From Leptospira bandrabouensis (lineage in GTDB: Bacteria; Spirochaetota; Leptospiria; Leptospirales; Leptospiraceae), in assembly GCF_004770905.1 (NCBI RefSeq), contig NZ_RQHT01000014.1, positions 558,001 to 622,000 on the forward strand: a stretch of DNA of 64,000 nucleotides. The letters are read 5' to 3'. The notes under the pieces were generated by a model, which saw only the letters and a list, made by a program, of their open reading frames with translations, did no database searches and was not told the origin of the DNA. The translations under genes and the position numbers were made by a program. Below are positions 54,109-63,501 of this stretch, piece by piece. Each line of letters opens with the position of its first letter. Positions within the stretch are counted from its first letter, which is position 1.

Positions 54109-57100
54109 TTATTTTCGTTTCTTTAGTTTGTAATAAGCAGAGAAACTAGCGGGGATAAAGATAAGGGATCCAAAGGTTCCAAATCCAAGTCCCCAAGCTA
54201 ATGACAATGTCATTGGAATGAGAAGTGGATCTGATCCACCTATCGCGTATGCAGTGGGAATCATACCCGCCATCGTTGTCATTGTTGTAACTAAAATTGG
54301 TCGGAACCTTTCCGAAGAGGCAGTAACCAAAGACTCATACAAACCTTCGCCTTTTGCTTGGAATTCTTGAATTGTATCTACAAGTACAATCGAAGCATTC
54401 ACAATCACTCCCGCAAGACCAATGATTCCAATCATGGCAAGAAAACTTAAAGCCTTTCCAGAAATCAAAAATCCGAACACAACTCCTACAAATCCCAATG
54501 GAATGGAAAGTAAGATGAGTATAGGTTTTTTAATACTATTGAAGATGATCGCAAGTATGGCAAAAATTCCAAAAAGGGCAAGCACTCCAGCAATCAAAAG
54601 GGATACCATTGATTTTGCAGTCTCTTCTTGTTCCCCTCTAAATTTGATTTTATAACCAGGATATTTTTTGCCAATGTTTCCAAATTCATCTACAATTTTA
54701 CTATTTACGATGGAAGAACTTGTGATTGCTTCGTTTACATCGGCAAGAACCGTAATTGCTTTTTCATAATCATTATGATACAAAGCTTCGATTCCTTGGA
54801 CAGTAGTTTTAGTTGTTACTGCAGTAATCGGTGTTAGAAGGCCAAATTTGTTTGAGATTTGAATGGAATCCAAATCTTCAACTCCATCTCGAAACTTGTC
54901 ATCGTTTTGAATAATAATTCGAACTTCATCCTTACCTTTACGTAAGTTAGATGCCTCTAGTCCTTCCATTGCCGTACGAACATAATATGCCGTAATTTCA
55001 GTATCAATTCCAGTGATAGCAGAGGCAGTATCTTTTACTCGAATTTGAATTTCTTCTCTACCTGGTTTGTAATCATCGTTGATATTGATGACTCCATCTT
55101 GTTTTCTAAGAAAATCTTGCATCTCGTTGGAAATTTGTTTTAGGATTTTATAATCCCTTCCTTCTATTGCAACAGTGACGGCAGCACCAATAGGAGGTCC
55201 GTTAACTACCAAATCCACCATCACAGATACTGCATTCGGTAGTTTTTTTAAATCGGGTTCCAATTCACCAAAAATTTCCTGAGCGGTTCGTTTCCTTTCT
55301 GTTTCAGGAACTAAAATGATTTGTGCCATTCCTAACTGCTCCCCTATCCGAGTTAATGGATCGGTAGGATCTGTTTGTTGGATTCCAATTTTTAAAATAA
55401 TACTTTGTACTTCTTTTTTAGGAATTTTATCCAAAATAGGTTGGAAATATTGCAGTTGTTTTGCGGTCTCTTGCGAAGAAAAGTCAGGCGGAAATTCCGC
55501 ACGAACCATCACATAATCAATCCCTTCCTTGGGAAATAAATTAAAATTCATCAGCCCTACAAGCCCGCAGGATGATAGAAACACAATGAGAACGGAACCA
55601 AGTGTTAAAAATGGACGATTCACAACGCGAGTAATGAAACGTGTAAATCCAGACTTTAAAGAATCAAATCCATTGTCTAAAATCGATCGAAACTTATCAC
55701 GATGTTTAGAACGTTTTTTTACTTCATGCGAAGTAAACTGTGCATAACGCACAGGAAGTAGTAAAAATGATTCAAACAAAGATAAAGTCAAAGCCACAAT
55801 CACCATAAATGGAATTTGCCAGATGAATTTACCCATAATTCCAGACATAAATGCCATTGGTAAAAATGCCGCAACGGTTGTTAAATAAGAACCAATGATG
55901 GGAACAAACAGTTCGCTTGCACCAAGAACGGCGGCTTCTTTTGAATCCATTTTCCGAGATCTATGTTTGTATATATTTTCGGAAATGATGATGCTATTAT
56001 CTACAAGCATCCCTAGTGAGATGATAATCCCAAGCATCGATACTAAATTGAAAGATACATCAAAGATAGGAAATGCAATGGTTGTTGCAAATAACGTTAG
56101 CGGCAATGAAAGACTTGTGAGTAACGAATCTTTCAAACTAAAAAATAGAATGAGTACAACAACCACCAAAAACAAACCTTGCAGCGAATTGGTGATCACG
56201 ACATCCAATCGTTTGATGGCACGAGCCCCTTCATTATTTAATTCTGTAAATTGAATATTCGCAGGTATTTGTTTTTTTAATTCGCTAATTCTTTCCTGAA
56301 CAGCTTGTACAGTACGAATGATATCTGCACTATCTTTTTTAATGATTTGTAAAACATAGGCTGGTTCGCCATTTACAATAGCAATGACTCGAGGCCTTTC
56401 ATAAGTATCTTTTACATTTGCTACTTGAGATAATAAAATTGTATTTCCAGTTTCATTAGAACGAATAGGAATATTTTTAATATCATTGATTTCATTAATT
56501 TCTCCCGTCACACGTATGTCTTGTGTAATCGGCCGTAAAAAAGATCCAGCTGGAACACTGATATTTCGTTTCGAAATAGCGTTGATGATATCAGAAAATC
56601 CAAGTGTATATCGTTTTTTTAACTCGGGATCCACACGAATGCGCCATTCCTCTTTTCGTTTACCAAAAGCATCCACACGCGAAACACCTGTTACTTTGCG
56701 CATTTCATCTTCGATAAACCTACCCATTTCCTGAAGTTCCATTTCATTCATAGCACCGTGTATCGCCATTTCTAACACGGGAAAGTTGGAACTTTTTTGT
56801 TCAGTGACAATGGGGCGATCTTTCACTTGTATCGGTAAATTGGTGACACGATCTACAGCACGCCTGATATCATTGACAACACCATCGGGGTTATTATGTT
56901 CTAAATCAATTTTGATACTAATATCGGATTCGGAGTTTCGAGAAATGGAACGAACCGAATCCAAACCTTCTACTTCGCGTAACTTCTCTTCGATGGGAAT
57001 GGTTACTTTTTTTTCCACATCCACTGGGCTTGCCCCAGGATATACGGTAAGGACTCGCACTTGGCGAAAATTCACTCGAGGAAATGCTTCCCGTTTCATA

Positions 57101-57195
57101 GATAAAACTGAAATCATTCCCGCAAGGAACAAAAAGATAAAAACCAAATTGGCAACTAATGGTTTATAGACGAAGAAATGAATAATTTTTTTCAT
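54109..57195 (-). CDS. RND-family efflux transporter (HAE type)
   Basis: A 1028-residue inner-membrane transporter with twelve predicted membrane helices and two large periplasmic loops. The start MKKIIHFFVYKPLVANLVFIFLFLAG and FPRVNFRQVRVLTVYPGASPVDVEKKVTIPIEEKLREVEG are typical. In helix 4 the proton-relay region reads SLGMLVDNSIIISENI, so the second aspartate of AcrB (VDD) is asparagine. In helix 10, IIGLAGVIVNASIVLVD has no lysine at the AcrB K940 position. Both changes are common in HAE2/HAE3-like pumps. No membrane-fusion protein or outer-membrane channel gene is adjacent. The gene starts 66 bp after the DsbA/FrnE gene. Confidence 0.92.
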   Translation of the reverse strand: MKKIIHFFVYKPLVANLVFIFLFLAGMISVLSMKREAFPRVNFRQVRVLTVYPGASPVDVEKKVTIPIEEKLREVEGLDSVRSISRNSESDISIKIDLEHNNPDGVVNDIRRAVDRVTNLPIQVKDRPIVTEQKSSNFPVLEMAIHGAMNEMELQEMGRFIEDEMRKVTGVSRVDAFGKRKEEWRIRVDPELKKRYTLGFSDIINAISKRNISVPAGSFLRPITQDIRVTGEINEINDIKNIPIRSNETGNTILLSQVANVKDTYERPRVIAIVNGEPAYVLQIIKKDSADIIRTVQAVQERISELKKQIPANIQFTELNNEGARAIKRLDVVITNSLQGLFLVVVVLILFFSLKDSLLTSLSLPLTLFATTIAFPIFDVSFNLVSMLGIIISLGMLVDNSIIISENIYKHRSRKMDSKEAAVLGASELFVPIIGSYLTTVAAFLPMAFMSGIMGKFIWQIPFMVIVALTLSLFESFLLLPVRYAQFTSHEVKKRSKHRDKFRSILDNGFDSLKSGFTRFITRVVNRPFLTLGSVLIVFLSSCGLVGLMNFNLFPKEGIDYVMVRAEFPPDFSSQETAKQLQYFQPILDKIPKKEVQSIILKIGIQQTDPTDPLTRIGEQLGMAQIILVPETERKRTAQEIFGELEPDLKKLPNAVSVMVDLVVNGPPIGAAVTVAIEGRDYKILKQISNEMQDFLRKQDGVININDDYKPGREEIQIRVKDTASAITGIDTEITAYYVRTAMEGLEASNLRKGKDEVRIIIQNDDKFRDGVEDLDSIQISNKFGLLTPITAVTTKTTVQGIEALYHNDYEKAITVLADVNEAITSSSIVNSKIVDEFGNIGKKYPGYKIKFRGEQEETAKSMVSLLIAGVLALFGIFAILAIIFNSIKKPILILLSIPLGFVGVVFGFLISGKALSFLAMIGIIGLAGVIVNASIVLVDTIQEFQAKGEGLYESLVTASSERFRPILVTTMTTMAGMIPTAYAIGGSDPLLIPMTLSLAWGLGFGTFGSLIFIPASFSAYYKLKKRK

Positions 57196-57261
57196 AAATA
57201 GATTGCTGGTAGAATCAATCTAAAAATCTTGAATGTCGGGTCAAGATGAAACGTTAATTTA

Positions 57262-57933
57262 TCAACTTGGTTTTTCTGATTCGCGTTCTTTTAATACAGT
57301 TTCAATGACTTCTACAAAAACAGAAGCATCTTGTGCCCCGCTCACAGCATACTTTCCACCTATGATAAAGTAAGGAACGCCACTAATTCCATTTTGGTGG
57401 TAATAAGAAATTTCCTGTCTGATATTTTCTTTGAGTTCAGGATTTGAATAGATGGCTTCAAATTTGGTGCGATCTTTATAAATCGGTTCTGCTACTTCCC
57501 AAATCACTTCCTTATTTGTAAGGTCTTTTCCTTCAGTAAAGTTCGCGGCAAAAAACAAATCTACGAGTTTTGCTTGTTCTTCTAAAGTCGAAAGTCCCGC
57601 AACCAGGGCGTGTAAAATGAGTGTATTGGTAGCTTTTGGGATAGCTTCAAATTGAAAAGGAATGCCTACCGATTTTCCAATTTCTGTCAATCGTTGCCAA
57701 GCACCATCCAACCGATCCAAACTTCCAAATTTTTGTGTTAGGTGCTCTTTGTAATCAATCCCAGATTCAGGAATTTCTGGAGAAAGTTGGAAAGGTCTCC
57801 ATCGAACTTGGGGATCAATTTTGTTACCTACAGTCTGGAGGGCCAACTCTAGTTTCTTTTTTCCGACATAACACCAGGGACAAGCTACATCAGAGACGAT
57901 ATCAATGGAAAAAGGTTCAGAGTTGGTTGACAT
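57262..57933 (-). CDS. DsbA-family oxidoreductase (FrnE-like)
   Basis: A 223-residue cytoplasmic thioredoxin-fold protein of the DsbA/FrnE/2-hydroxychromene-2-carboxylate isomerase group. The CPWC active site is in IDIVSDVACPWCYVGKKKLE (about residues 18-21), and the cis-proline loop is in GISGVPYFIIGGKYAVSGAQ near the C-terminus. No signal peptide is present, as in FrnE. It would catalyse thiol-disulfide exchange or glutathione-linked isomerisation; the exact reaction is unknown. It starts 52 bp from the divergent nitroreductase-like gene and is followed by the RND pump gene. Confidence 0.9.
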   Translation of the reverse strand: MSTNSEPFSIDIVSDVACPWCYVGKKKLELALQTVGNKIDPQVRWRPFQLSPEIPESGIDYKEHLTQKFGSLDRLDGAWQRLTEIGKSVGIPFQFEAIPKATNTLILHALVAGLSTLEEQAKLVDLFFAANFTEGKDLTNKEVIWEVAEPIYKDRTKFEAIYSNPELKENIRQEISYYHQNGISGVPYFIIGGKYAVSGAQDASVFVEVIETVLKERESEKPS

Positions 57934-57985
57934 TTTATATTAGACTCCTATCCAATTAAGGTTTAGAACCATAAATGGAAAAATA

Positions 57986-59170
57986 ATGAAGCTCACAAGA
58001 AAAAGTTTTTTATGGAACAGTTTGGCCTCAGGTGCCCTAGTGTCACTCTCTGCATTACAAAATAATTTATATGCTTATAGCACTACAGATGCAACACTCC
58101 ATAGACAAGATCCCTTAGGATTTGCGGAGTCCCTTGGTTTAACCAAACCAATAGACCAGATCCTTGTCACAGCTCTCCTGGCACCCAATTCCCATAATTC
58201 GCAACCATGGAAAATAAAGAAGGTTTCCGATTCAGAATTTTTACTTTTTGGAGATAAAGAAAAACAACTTATTGAAATCGATTCTCTCAACAGACAATTT
58301 TTCCACACACAAGGTTGTTTTTTGGAACTTGCTCATTTAACAGCCGATAAACTAATGTTTGATACAAAAATCACCTACTTCCCAAAAGGCAAACCGGAAC
58401 CAAAAACCTTTTCTAATTTGCCCGTTGCAAAATTTGAAATTTTCCCAAAAACTAAATGTGTTCATGATTTTTTATTTGCCGGTGTCCCCAATCGTAGAAT
58501 GAACCGTTCCGTTTATTCTGGTAATTTAATTTCCAAGGAAGAAATAGAAGACTTAAAAATTTTAATGGGTCCCACAAAACATAAATTACTCTTCGTAAAT
58601 GATCCAAAACAATTAGAATCCATACTTCCTATTTTGGATGCGGCCTTTGCAATGGAAACCAATCGTACGGAATCCAACGAACTGAATCGGAAATGGTTTC
58701 GTGTTTCGAAAGAAGACATTTATACAAAACGAGATGGACTCACATTAGAAGGAAATGGACTTTCAGGAATCAAACTTTGGTTTGCAAAAACATTCTTTGT
58801 GGATCTATCGAAAGAATCATGGCACTCTGAATCTGCCAAAGAAGCGGGAATTCAAATGTTCCAAAAGCAAGTGTATTCTTCTAAGGCACTTGTGTTTTTC
58901 ATCACGGAAGGATCTGATGAGGAAAGAACTTGGATAGAAACTGGCCGGGATTTTATGCGTCTCACTTTGGCATGTGCAGTCAGAGAAGTTGCCTTTCACA
59001 CCATGAACCAATCGGTAGAAGATTATCCTGAAAGTAGAGAGTTCACCAAACAATTGAAAACGATCCTTGGTCTAAAATCAAAAGAACAAATCCAATTGAT
59101 AGCAAGGATGGGAAGGAGTTCGTACGAATACAATTCCCCTAGACGTGAATTGAGTAGTTTCCTGATTTAA
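57986..59170 (+). CDS. Acg-like nitroreductase-fold protein with twin-arginine-like signal
   Basis: A 394-residue protein. The N-terminus KLTRKSFLWNSLASGALVSLSA looks like a Tat signal with RK in place of RR. LLAPNSHNSQPWKIKKVSDSEF and the C-terminal AREVAFHTMNQ ... LIARMGRSSYEYNSPRREL match the Acg family of nitroreductase-fold proteins, which bind FMN. The classical redox role is unproven for this subfamily. It converges with the EAL gene, with a 4-bp overlap of the 3' ends (59167-59170), and is divergent from the DsbA/FrnE gene, so a redox-related pairing is possible. Confidence 0.8.
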   Translation: MKLTRKSFLWNSLASGALVSLSALQNNLYAYSTTDATLHRQDPLGFAESLGLTKPIDQILVTALLAPNSHNSQPWKIKKVSDSEFLLFGDKEKQLIEIDSLNRQFFHTQGCFLELAHLTADKLMFDTKITYFPKGKPEPKTFSNLPVAKFEIFPKTKCVHDFLFAGVPNRRMNRSVYSGNLISKEEIEDLKILMGPTKHKLLFVNDPKQLESILPILDAAFAMETNRTESNELNRKWFRVSKEDIYTKRDGLTLEGNGLSGIKLWFAKTFFVDLSKESWHSESAKEAGIQMFQKQVYSSKALVFFITEGSDEERTWIETGRDFMRLTLACAVREVAFHTMNQSVEDYPESREFTKQLKTILGLKSKEQIQLIARMGRSSYEYNSPRRELSSFLI

Positions 59171-59967
59171 ATAGCGGGATAGACAACTTCACCCGCAGAT
59201 TCAAAAGCTGGTTTGGAAAACAAGTACCCTTGGTAGAGAGAAATTCCCATATCTACCAAAACTTTCAATTCATCGGTAGTCTCTACACCTTCAGCTATCA
59301 CTGCGATTCCAATTTCCTGGCATACATTTGCAATGGCTTTGGTTAATTTTTGAGCTACAGAATTGGTATGGATGTTTCGGATCAGTTCCATATCTAACTT
59401 AATGAGGTCGGGTTGGAATTTAGCGAGTAAATTGAGTCCAGAGTATCCCGAACCAAAATCATCAATCGCAGTCAAAAAACCATATTGCTTATAAGTTTTA
59501 AAAATATTAATGATATGATCATGGTCTTGCACCTCTTCGCCTTCCGTTAATTCAAACACCAATCGATTTAAAGGAAATTGAAATTCTTTACTTGCCTCAA
59601 GGGTCGCTCGAATACAAGTCTCTGGTTGGTAAACAGCATTCGGCAAAAAGTTAATATTCAAATAAGATGGAATCCCAATTTGACTTGCAAGTTGGATAGC
59701 TTTGATACGACAAGATTGATCAAACTGATATCTGTTATTGGAGTTTACTTTGGAAAGTATGGAATAAGCAGATTCCCCTTTGGTTCCACGAACCAGTGCT
59801 TCATGAGAATAAATATTTTTTTTGTTCCAATCAACAATGGGTTGGAAAGCCATTGTAAATGAAAAATCTAAACCTGCCCCATTGCGGCATTCGGCACAAC
59901 TATATAATTTGGGAACCTTTCCTTCTTTTGTTGTAACTAGTTGGTCTTCGGGAAATTTTAATTTCAT
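59167..59967 (-). CDS. Stand-alone EAL-domain protein
   Basis: A 266-residue cytoplasmic protein with an EAL phosphodiesterase domain and no GGDEF partner. A short N-terminal part carries a CxxC pair (LYSCAECRNGAG, about residues 22-30) that may bind metal or sense redox. The domain keeps SHEALVRGTKGES, LNINFLPN, FELTEGEEV, AIDDFGSGYSGL, LIKLDMELI, VIAEGVETTDE and YQGYLFSKP, so it should hydrolyse c-di-GMP to pGpG. The 3' end overlaps the convergent nitroreductase-like gene by 4 bp. Confidence 0.92.
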   Translation of the reverse strand: MKLKFPEDQLVTTKEGKVPKLYSCAECRNGAGLDFSFTMAFQPIVDWNKKNIYSHEALVRGTKGESAYSILSKVNSNNRYQFDQSCRIKAIQLASQIGIPSYLNINFLPNAVYQPETCIRATLEASKEFQFPLNRLVFELTEGEEVQDHDHIINIFKTYKQYGFLTAIDDFGSGYSGLNLLAKFQPDLIKLDMELIRNIHTNSVAQKLTKAIANVCQEIGIAVIAEGVETTDELKVLVDMGISLYQGYLFSKPAFESAGEVVYPAI

Positions 59968-60020
59968 AATGCCGTTATATAACTTAGACGAAATCTATAA
60001 TGGGAAACAAAAAATGGCAA

Positions 60021-61007
60021 TTAGAATTTTGGAAGTTTTCCGAGTACATACCATACCACTACCAAAAATTGAAAGATAGCAGTAACAAGGAGAATACTAT
60101 ATGGTTTCGCATTCACTGCTTTTAGAGAACCAATCCTTGCCCCAAAAATCCCACCAAAACTTCCAATGATTGCTAATTCCAAATGTAACTTCCCTTGCAT
60201 AAAAAAAAGCACACTGGTTCCAAAAGAAGTAAGAAAGATTCCTAAAAAAGACGTAGCCACCGCTTCCACAGGACTCATGCGAAAATAATAAACAAATAAT
60301 GGAACAGCGAGAAATCCTCCGCCAATTCCAAATAAAGAAGAGAACAAACCAAAAAATATTCCCGTAAGAAGAACTATCGATATAGATTTGGGAGAGTAGG
60401 AAAAGGATTCTTCCTCGTTTTCGTTAATTTTCGAATCAGTTGCCCTTTGAGAATTTATATTTTGATTTGATCCAGATGATAAAGATCCAACCGACGGAAT
60501 TGGATTTGAAATTTGTGACTGCACTTCTATCGATTGAAAGTATTTCCTTCTTCTCTTTAAAGCAGTGATCATATTATAAATTGCGAGGATGCCGAGAAAA
60601 AAAGTAAAAACAATGAGATAAATAAACTCCGATAATGGAATTCCGTAATACAGTTGTTTGCCGAGTTCTGTATCTTCAAATCTTCCAAACTTATAGGCAG
60701 TATACTGAGCCGAAGGAATTGATGTACAAAGCAAAAGTAGGCCTTGTTTCCAACGAATTTTATTATTTTTGTAATAAACTAAAAGTCCTGAAAGAGAAGA
60801 CACAGGCATCTGCGCTAAAGAAACGGCAACTGCTTGAACAGCCGTTAAATGAAAAAAACTATGAAAGAAGGGAGTGTAAATAAATCCACCCCCGAGTCCC
60901 AAAAAGGAAGCTAAATATCCAACAAAAAAACCAACTCCAAATACAACTATGATCCCTGGCCAAAAACCCCAGACAAATTCATTGTATATTTGAAAGTTGA
61001 AATCCAA
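60021..61007 (-). CDS. TSUP (TauE/SafE) family permease
   Basis: A 328-residue membrane protein with about eight helices in two repeats. GFFVGYLASFLGLGGGFIYTPFF and GIFFGLFSSLFGIGGGFLAVPLF are the paired GxGGG signatures of the TauE/SafE/TSUP family. The loop between the halves (about residues 165-205) is unusually Ser/Asn/Gln-rich (SVGSLSSGSNQNINSQRATD) and probably disordered and cytoplasmic. Family members move sulfite, organosulfonates or sulfur compounds. It lies 5 bp after a lipoprotein gene in a three-gene operon, 61566-62006 being the first. Confidence 0.9.
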   Translation of the reverse strand: MDFNFQIYNEFVWGFWPGIIVVFGVGFFVGYLASFLGLGGGFIYTPFFHSFFHLTAVQAVAVSLAQMPVSSLSGLLVYYKNNKIRWKQGLLLLCTSIPSAQYTAYKFGRFEDTELGKQLYYGIPLSEFIYLIVFTFFLGILAIYNMITALKRRRKYFQSIEVQSQISNPIPSVGSLSSGSNQNINSQRATDSKINENEEESFSYSPKSISIVLLTGIFFGLFSSLFGIGGGFLAVPLFVYYFRMSPVEAVATSFLGIFLTSFGTSVLFFMQGKLHLELAIIGSFGGIFGARIGSLKAVNAKPYSILLVTAIFQFLVVVWYVLGKLPKF

Positions 61008-61012
61008 TGGTT

Positions 61013-61585
61013 TTAGAAATGTTCCTTAGCATCCTCAAAAAACTTGAGTGTCATTCTTTCGAATACCTCTCGTTCTGTAGCCGTTTCAAAATTATACCAA
61101 GAAATAGGAATGAAAAGTAACCACTGCGCATAATTTCTAAAGATATGATATTCATAGGTTCCCACTTTTTTTCCATCTTTATAAAGTAGGTATTGCACAT
61201 CGTACCCATCTTGTGTGGACCAAGCAGGAATGAGAGTGGCAGTCAAAGTGGAAATTCCAAGAAACACAGTTGCTTCTGGAGACGGTGAACGGTAGTTAAC
61301 CTTTACATTTACCAAATACCCAGATTTAGGTACATCCACACCTTCCACTGTGTTTTTAAAACGAGTTTTGTTTTGAAAATAGTTTTTTAAAGCTTCTCGT
61401 CCCCCTAAATTCATTTGAGGAAAAGTTGGCAGAGCATAAACAAAGTTGGCATCATTCGATTTTTCTTCTGCAGGCAAAGGAAGAATTTTAGGATGATCTT
61501 TATAACTGATTAAACAATTAGTGAGTATAAAAAATAAAGGGAAAAGTATTCCGATTTTAAAAACTTTAGTTCTGGCTGTGGTCAT
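61013..61585 (-). CDS. Hypothetical lipoprotein
   Basis: About 190 residues from the ATG at 61585, which has GAGGA 8-9 nt upstream; an ATG at 61603 lies deeper in the preceding gene. The signal peptide ends in a spirochaete lipobox (FFILTNC, Cys about 24). The mature part has beta-like stretches (GYLVNVKVNYRSPSPEATVFLGIST) and a hydrophobic segment (YAQWLLFIPISWYNFET) that may be a second membrane or outer-membrane contact. I do not recognise the family. It overlaps the preceding zinc-ribbon gene by 20 bp and precedes the TSUP permease gene by 5 bp. Confidence 0.72.
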   Translation of the reverse strand: MTTARTKVFKIGILFPLFFILTNCLISYKDHPKILPLPAEEKSNDANFVYALPTFPQMNLGGREALKNYFQNKTRFKNTVEGVDVPKSGYLVNVKVNYRSPSPEATVFLGISTLTATLIPAWSTQDGYDVQYLLYKDGKKVGTYEYHIFRNYAQWLLFIPISWYNFETATEREVFERMTLKFFEDAKEHF

Positions 61586-62006
61586 GTAATCCGTCCTCAT
61601 CATGTCTTCTTTCTAATTCTTCGTACAATTCTTCTTGGTCTTCACTAAAAAATAATTCAAATCCAATGCGAAGACAAACAGGATCATCTTCGATGGAAAC
61701 ATTGCTAGGTAAAATTAAATTCATTACATAAAATGTATTCGATTCTGCTTCTTCTAAAAAAACTTCTGTAGCATCCCATTCATCAAATTCTTCTACACCG
61801 GGTTTACGAAATTCTTTTAAAATTTCATCGAAGGGTTCTGTGATGTAGTTAAATTCACCTGATTCACTATCGATGATAAACTGAATATGGTGGCAACCTG
61901 GCCCCTCTTCCTCTAATGGACTTAAGACCAAACTACCACAAGCTGGGCAATGGATGACGGGATCGATTGCACCGCTTGGCCAATTGATATTGATGGTTTC
62001 GATCAT
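61566..62006 (-). CDS. Hypothetical CPxCG zinc-ribbon-like protein
   Basis: A 146-residue acidic cytoplasmic protein. One CPxCG knuckle (IHCPACGSLVL, about residues 18-28) is followed by a cysteine-histidine pair (PGCHHIQF), which could complete a small metal site. The rest is strongly acidic with helices (EELYEELERRHDEDG) and a histidine-containing C-terminus. No family is recognised. It is the first gene of the operon with a lipoprotein and a TSUP permease and is divergent from the gene at 62157. Confidence 0.68.
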   Translation of the reverse strand: MIETININWPSGAIDPVIHCPACGSLVLSPLEEEGPGCHHIQFIIDSESGEFNYITEPFDEILKEFRKPGVEEFDEWDATEVFLEEAESNTFYVMNLILPSNVSIEDDPVCLRIGFELFFSEDQEELYEELERRHDEDGLHDHSQN

Positions 62007-62156
62007 GTTGCAAACCTCAGGTCCCCATCCTAATGGAACTCATTCTTAGGGAAACTGGAATTTGTTTTTCTTTGTAAAAAACCACTTAAAACTTCAAATG
62101 AAAAAGATAGATAGAATTTACAATAAATACGATATTTTAATTCTATCAAAAAAGAA

Positions 62157-62570
62157 ATGGGAATCACTGCCGAATACCAATCTGCTTTTACATCCAGCTT
62201 TCAGGAGTTTTTTGGAAATGCTAAAGATGTGGGTTGGGAACTTTACCACCTGAGTTCAGAACCGGATAATGATTTTCCTAGTTGGTTAACCTTTACCATC
62301 AGAAATCCGTTAGGTGGAAGAGCATTAGTATTTCGTTATCATCACCAAGAGAACAAATTTTATGCCCATCTCAAGGTCCAAGTCATTCCAGGAGAAGAAA
62401 ACTGGAGTTTAGACCAGTTATTTCATAAAAAAGGATACACAGATCTCGATGCTGATGATATCCTTTCTTCCGGTGGAGAGTGGCTCTTTTTTTCACTCGC
62501 ACGTCACTACTTCGGAATTATCATATCGTTCTGTCCACGGATTCTAGAGCCTGATTATTTTTTAGATTGA
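62157..62570 (+). CDS. Hypothetical protein
   Basis: A 137-residue soluble protein with no signal peptide. It is rich in aromatic residues (FQEFFGNAKDVGWELYHLS, WLTFTIRNPLGGRALVFRYHHQENKFYAHLKV) and alternates beta strands and helices, suggesting a small alpha/beta fold. No motif of known function was found. The ribosome site (AAAGAA) is weak. Its 3' end overlaps the convergent YihY gene by 16 bp. Confidence 0.65.
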   Translation: MGITAEYQSAFTSSFQEFFGNAKDVGWELYHLSSEPDNDFPSWLTFTIRNPLGGRALVFRYHHQENKFYAHLKVQVIPGEENWSLDQLFHKKGYTDLDADDILSSGGEWLFFSLARHYFGIIISFCPRILEPDYFLD

Positions 62571-63391
62571 GACTTTTTATTCCGGTCATCGGCAAGGACT
62601 TGGTTCCATAAAAATCCCCAAATAAAAAACGTCGAGTTGATATAAGTATACAACATAAGAACTACCATTTTAGAAATCAGATCGTAAGCTAAGGAATAAT
62701 TCACTCCTACGTTTTTCATTTTTAAATAAAACTGAAATCCAAAACTCATTCCAAGAACCAAAAGAGAGGCAAAAATGGCTCCGGGTAAATTCTCTTTTAA
62801 AGTCGTTTTTGCTTTGGTAATATAAGCATAATAAAATGTAAATAGTCCAATGCTATAGGGTAAAATAATGAGAGAGACAGATAAATAAGGATGGTTTCGA
62901 AAAAAACCAAATCGAAACTTTTGGAACAACAACCTTTCTGTTTGCACCATTCCATAAGTTAAATAAAAATACAAAACAAGTAAAACAAGAGAGATCACAA
63001 GCAAACGAAAGTTAATCCACTGAGATGCGATAAATCCAACTTTGGTTTCATCCCGAGAAATAAACCGAAGGGCTTTGGATATGGTTCCAAAAATCGTTAA
63101 ACTCGAAAAAAAGGAAATCGCTATGCTAAGAGCAATTACATTATAACTCTTAACTTTTGTTAGATTTTCGACACTTTTGTCAATGGGTTGGAAAATGGGA
63201 GCCGGTAAAAATTTTCCAATTTGATCCGTCATCAAATTGATGGTTTTTGGATCTTGCAAAAGTCCAAGTAAGGTCACAAAAACAACGAGAAGCGGAAAAA
63301 GCGTAAGAAGAAAAGTAAAGGAAAGTTCCGAAGCAAGTCCGTGGACATCATACAGGTAAACTTCGCTGAAAAATCGTCGGAGTCGTTTCAT
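62555..63391 (-). CDS. YihY/BrkB family membrane protein
   Basis: About 278 residues from the ATG at 63391; a TTG at 63406 is possible but lacks a ribosome site. About six hydrophobic segments are visible. VYLYDVHGLASELSFTFLLTLFPLLVVFVTLLG is the family start, and LPGAIFASLLVLGMSFGFQFYLKM ... YDLISKMVVLMLYTYINSTFFIWGFLWN matches the C-terminal half. The old RNase BN label of this family is wrong; its function is uncertain. It converges on the hypothetical gene at 62157. Confidence 0.87.
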   Translation of the reverse strand: MKRLRRFFSEVYLYDVHGLASELSFTFLLTLFPLLVVFVTLLGLLQDPKTINLMTDQIGKFLPAPIFQPIDKSVENLTKVKSYNVIALSIAISFFSSLTIFGTISKALRFISRDETKVGFIASQWINFRLLVISLVLLVLYFYLTYGMVQTERLLFQKFRFGFFRNHPYLSVSLIILPYSIGLFTFYYAYITKAKTTLKENLPGAIFASLLVLGMSFGFQFYLKMKNVGVNYSLAYDLISKMVVLMLYTYINSTFFIWGFLWNQVLADDRNKKSQSKK

Positions 63392-63501
63392 GAGGTCAAT
63401 TTGCAACTTGTCAGTATTTTTGTCTTATTTTTCTTGCAGTCTCGATTCATGAGGAAACCCTGGAAGAATCTCAGTGACGTACCTAAAAGGGGAAAACTTC
63501 C

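Noticed and set aside
55895..57169. Long plus-strand frames opposite the RND pump gene
   Set aside because: They are low-complexity serine/threonine-rich shadows of a clear 1028-residue transporter.
62062..62253. Plus-strand frame of 63 codons before the hypothetical gene at 62157
   Set aside because: It overlaps the better frame at 62157, has no ribosome site, and its composition looks like intergenic AT-rich sequence.
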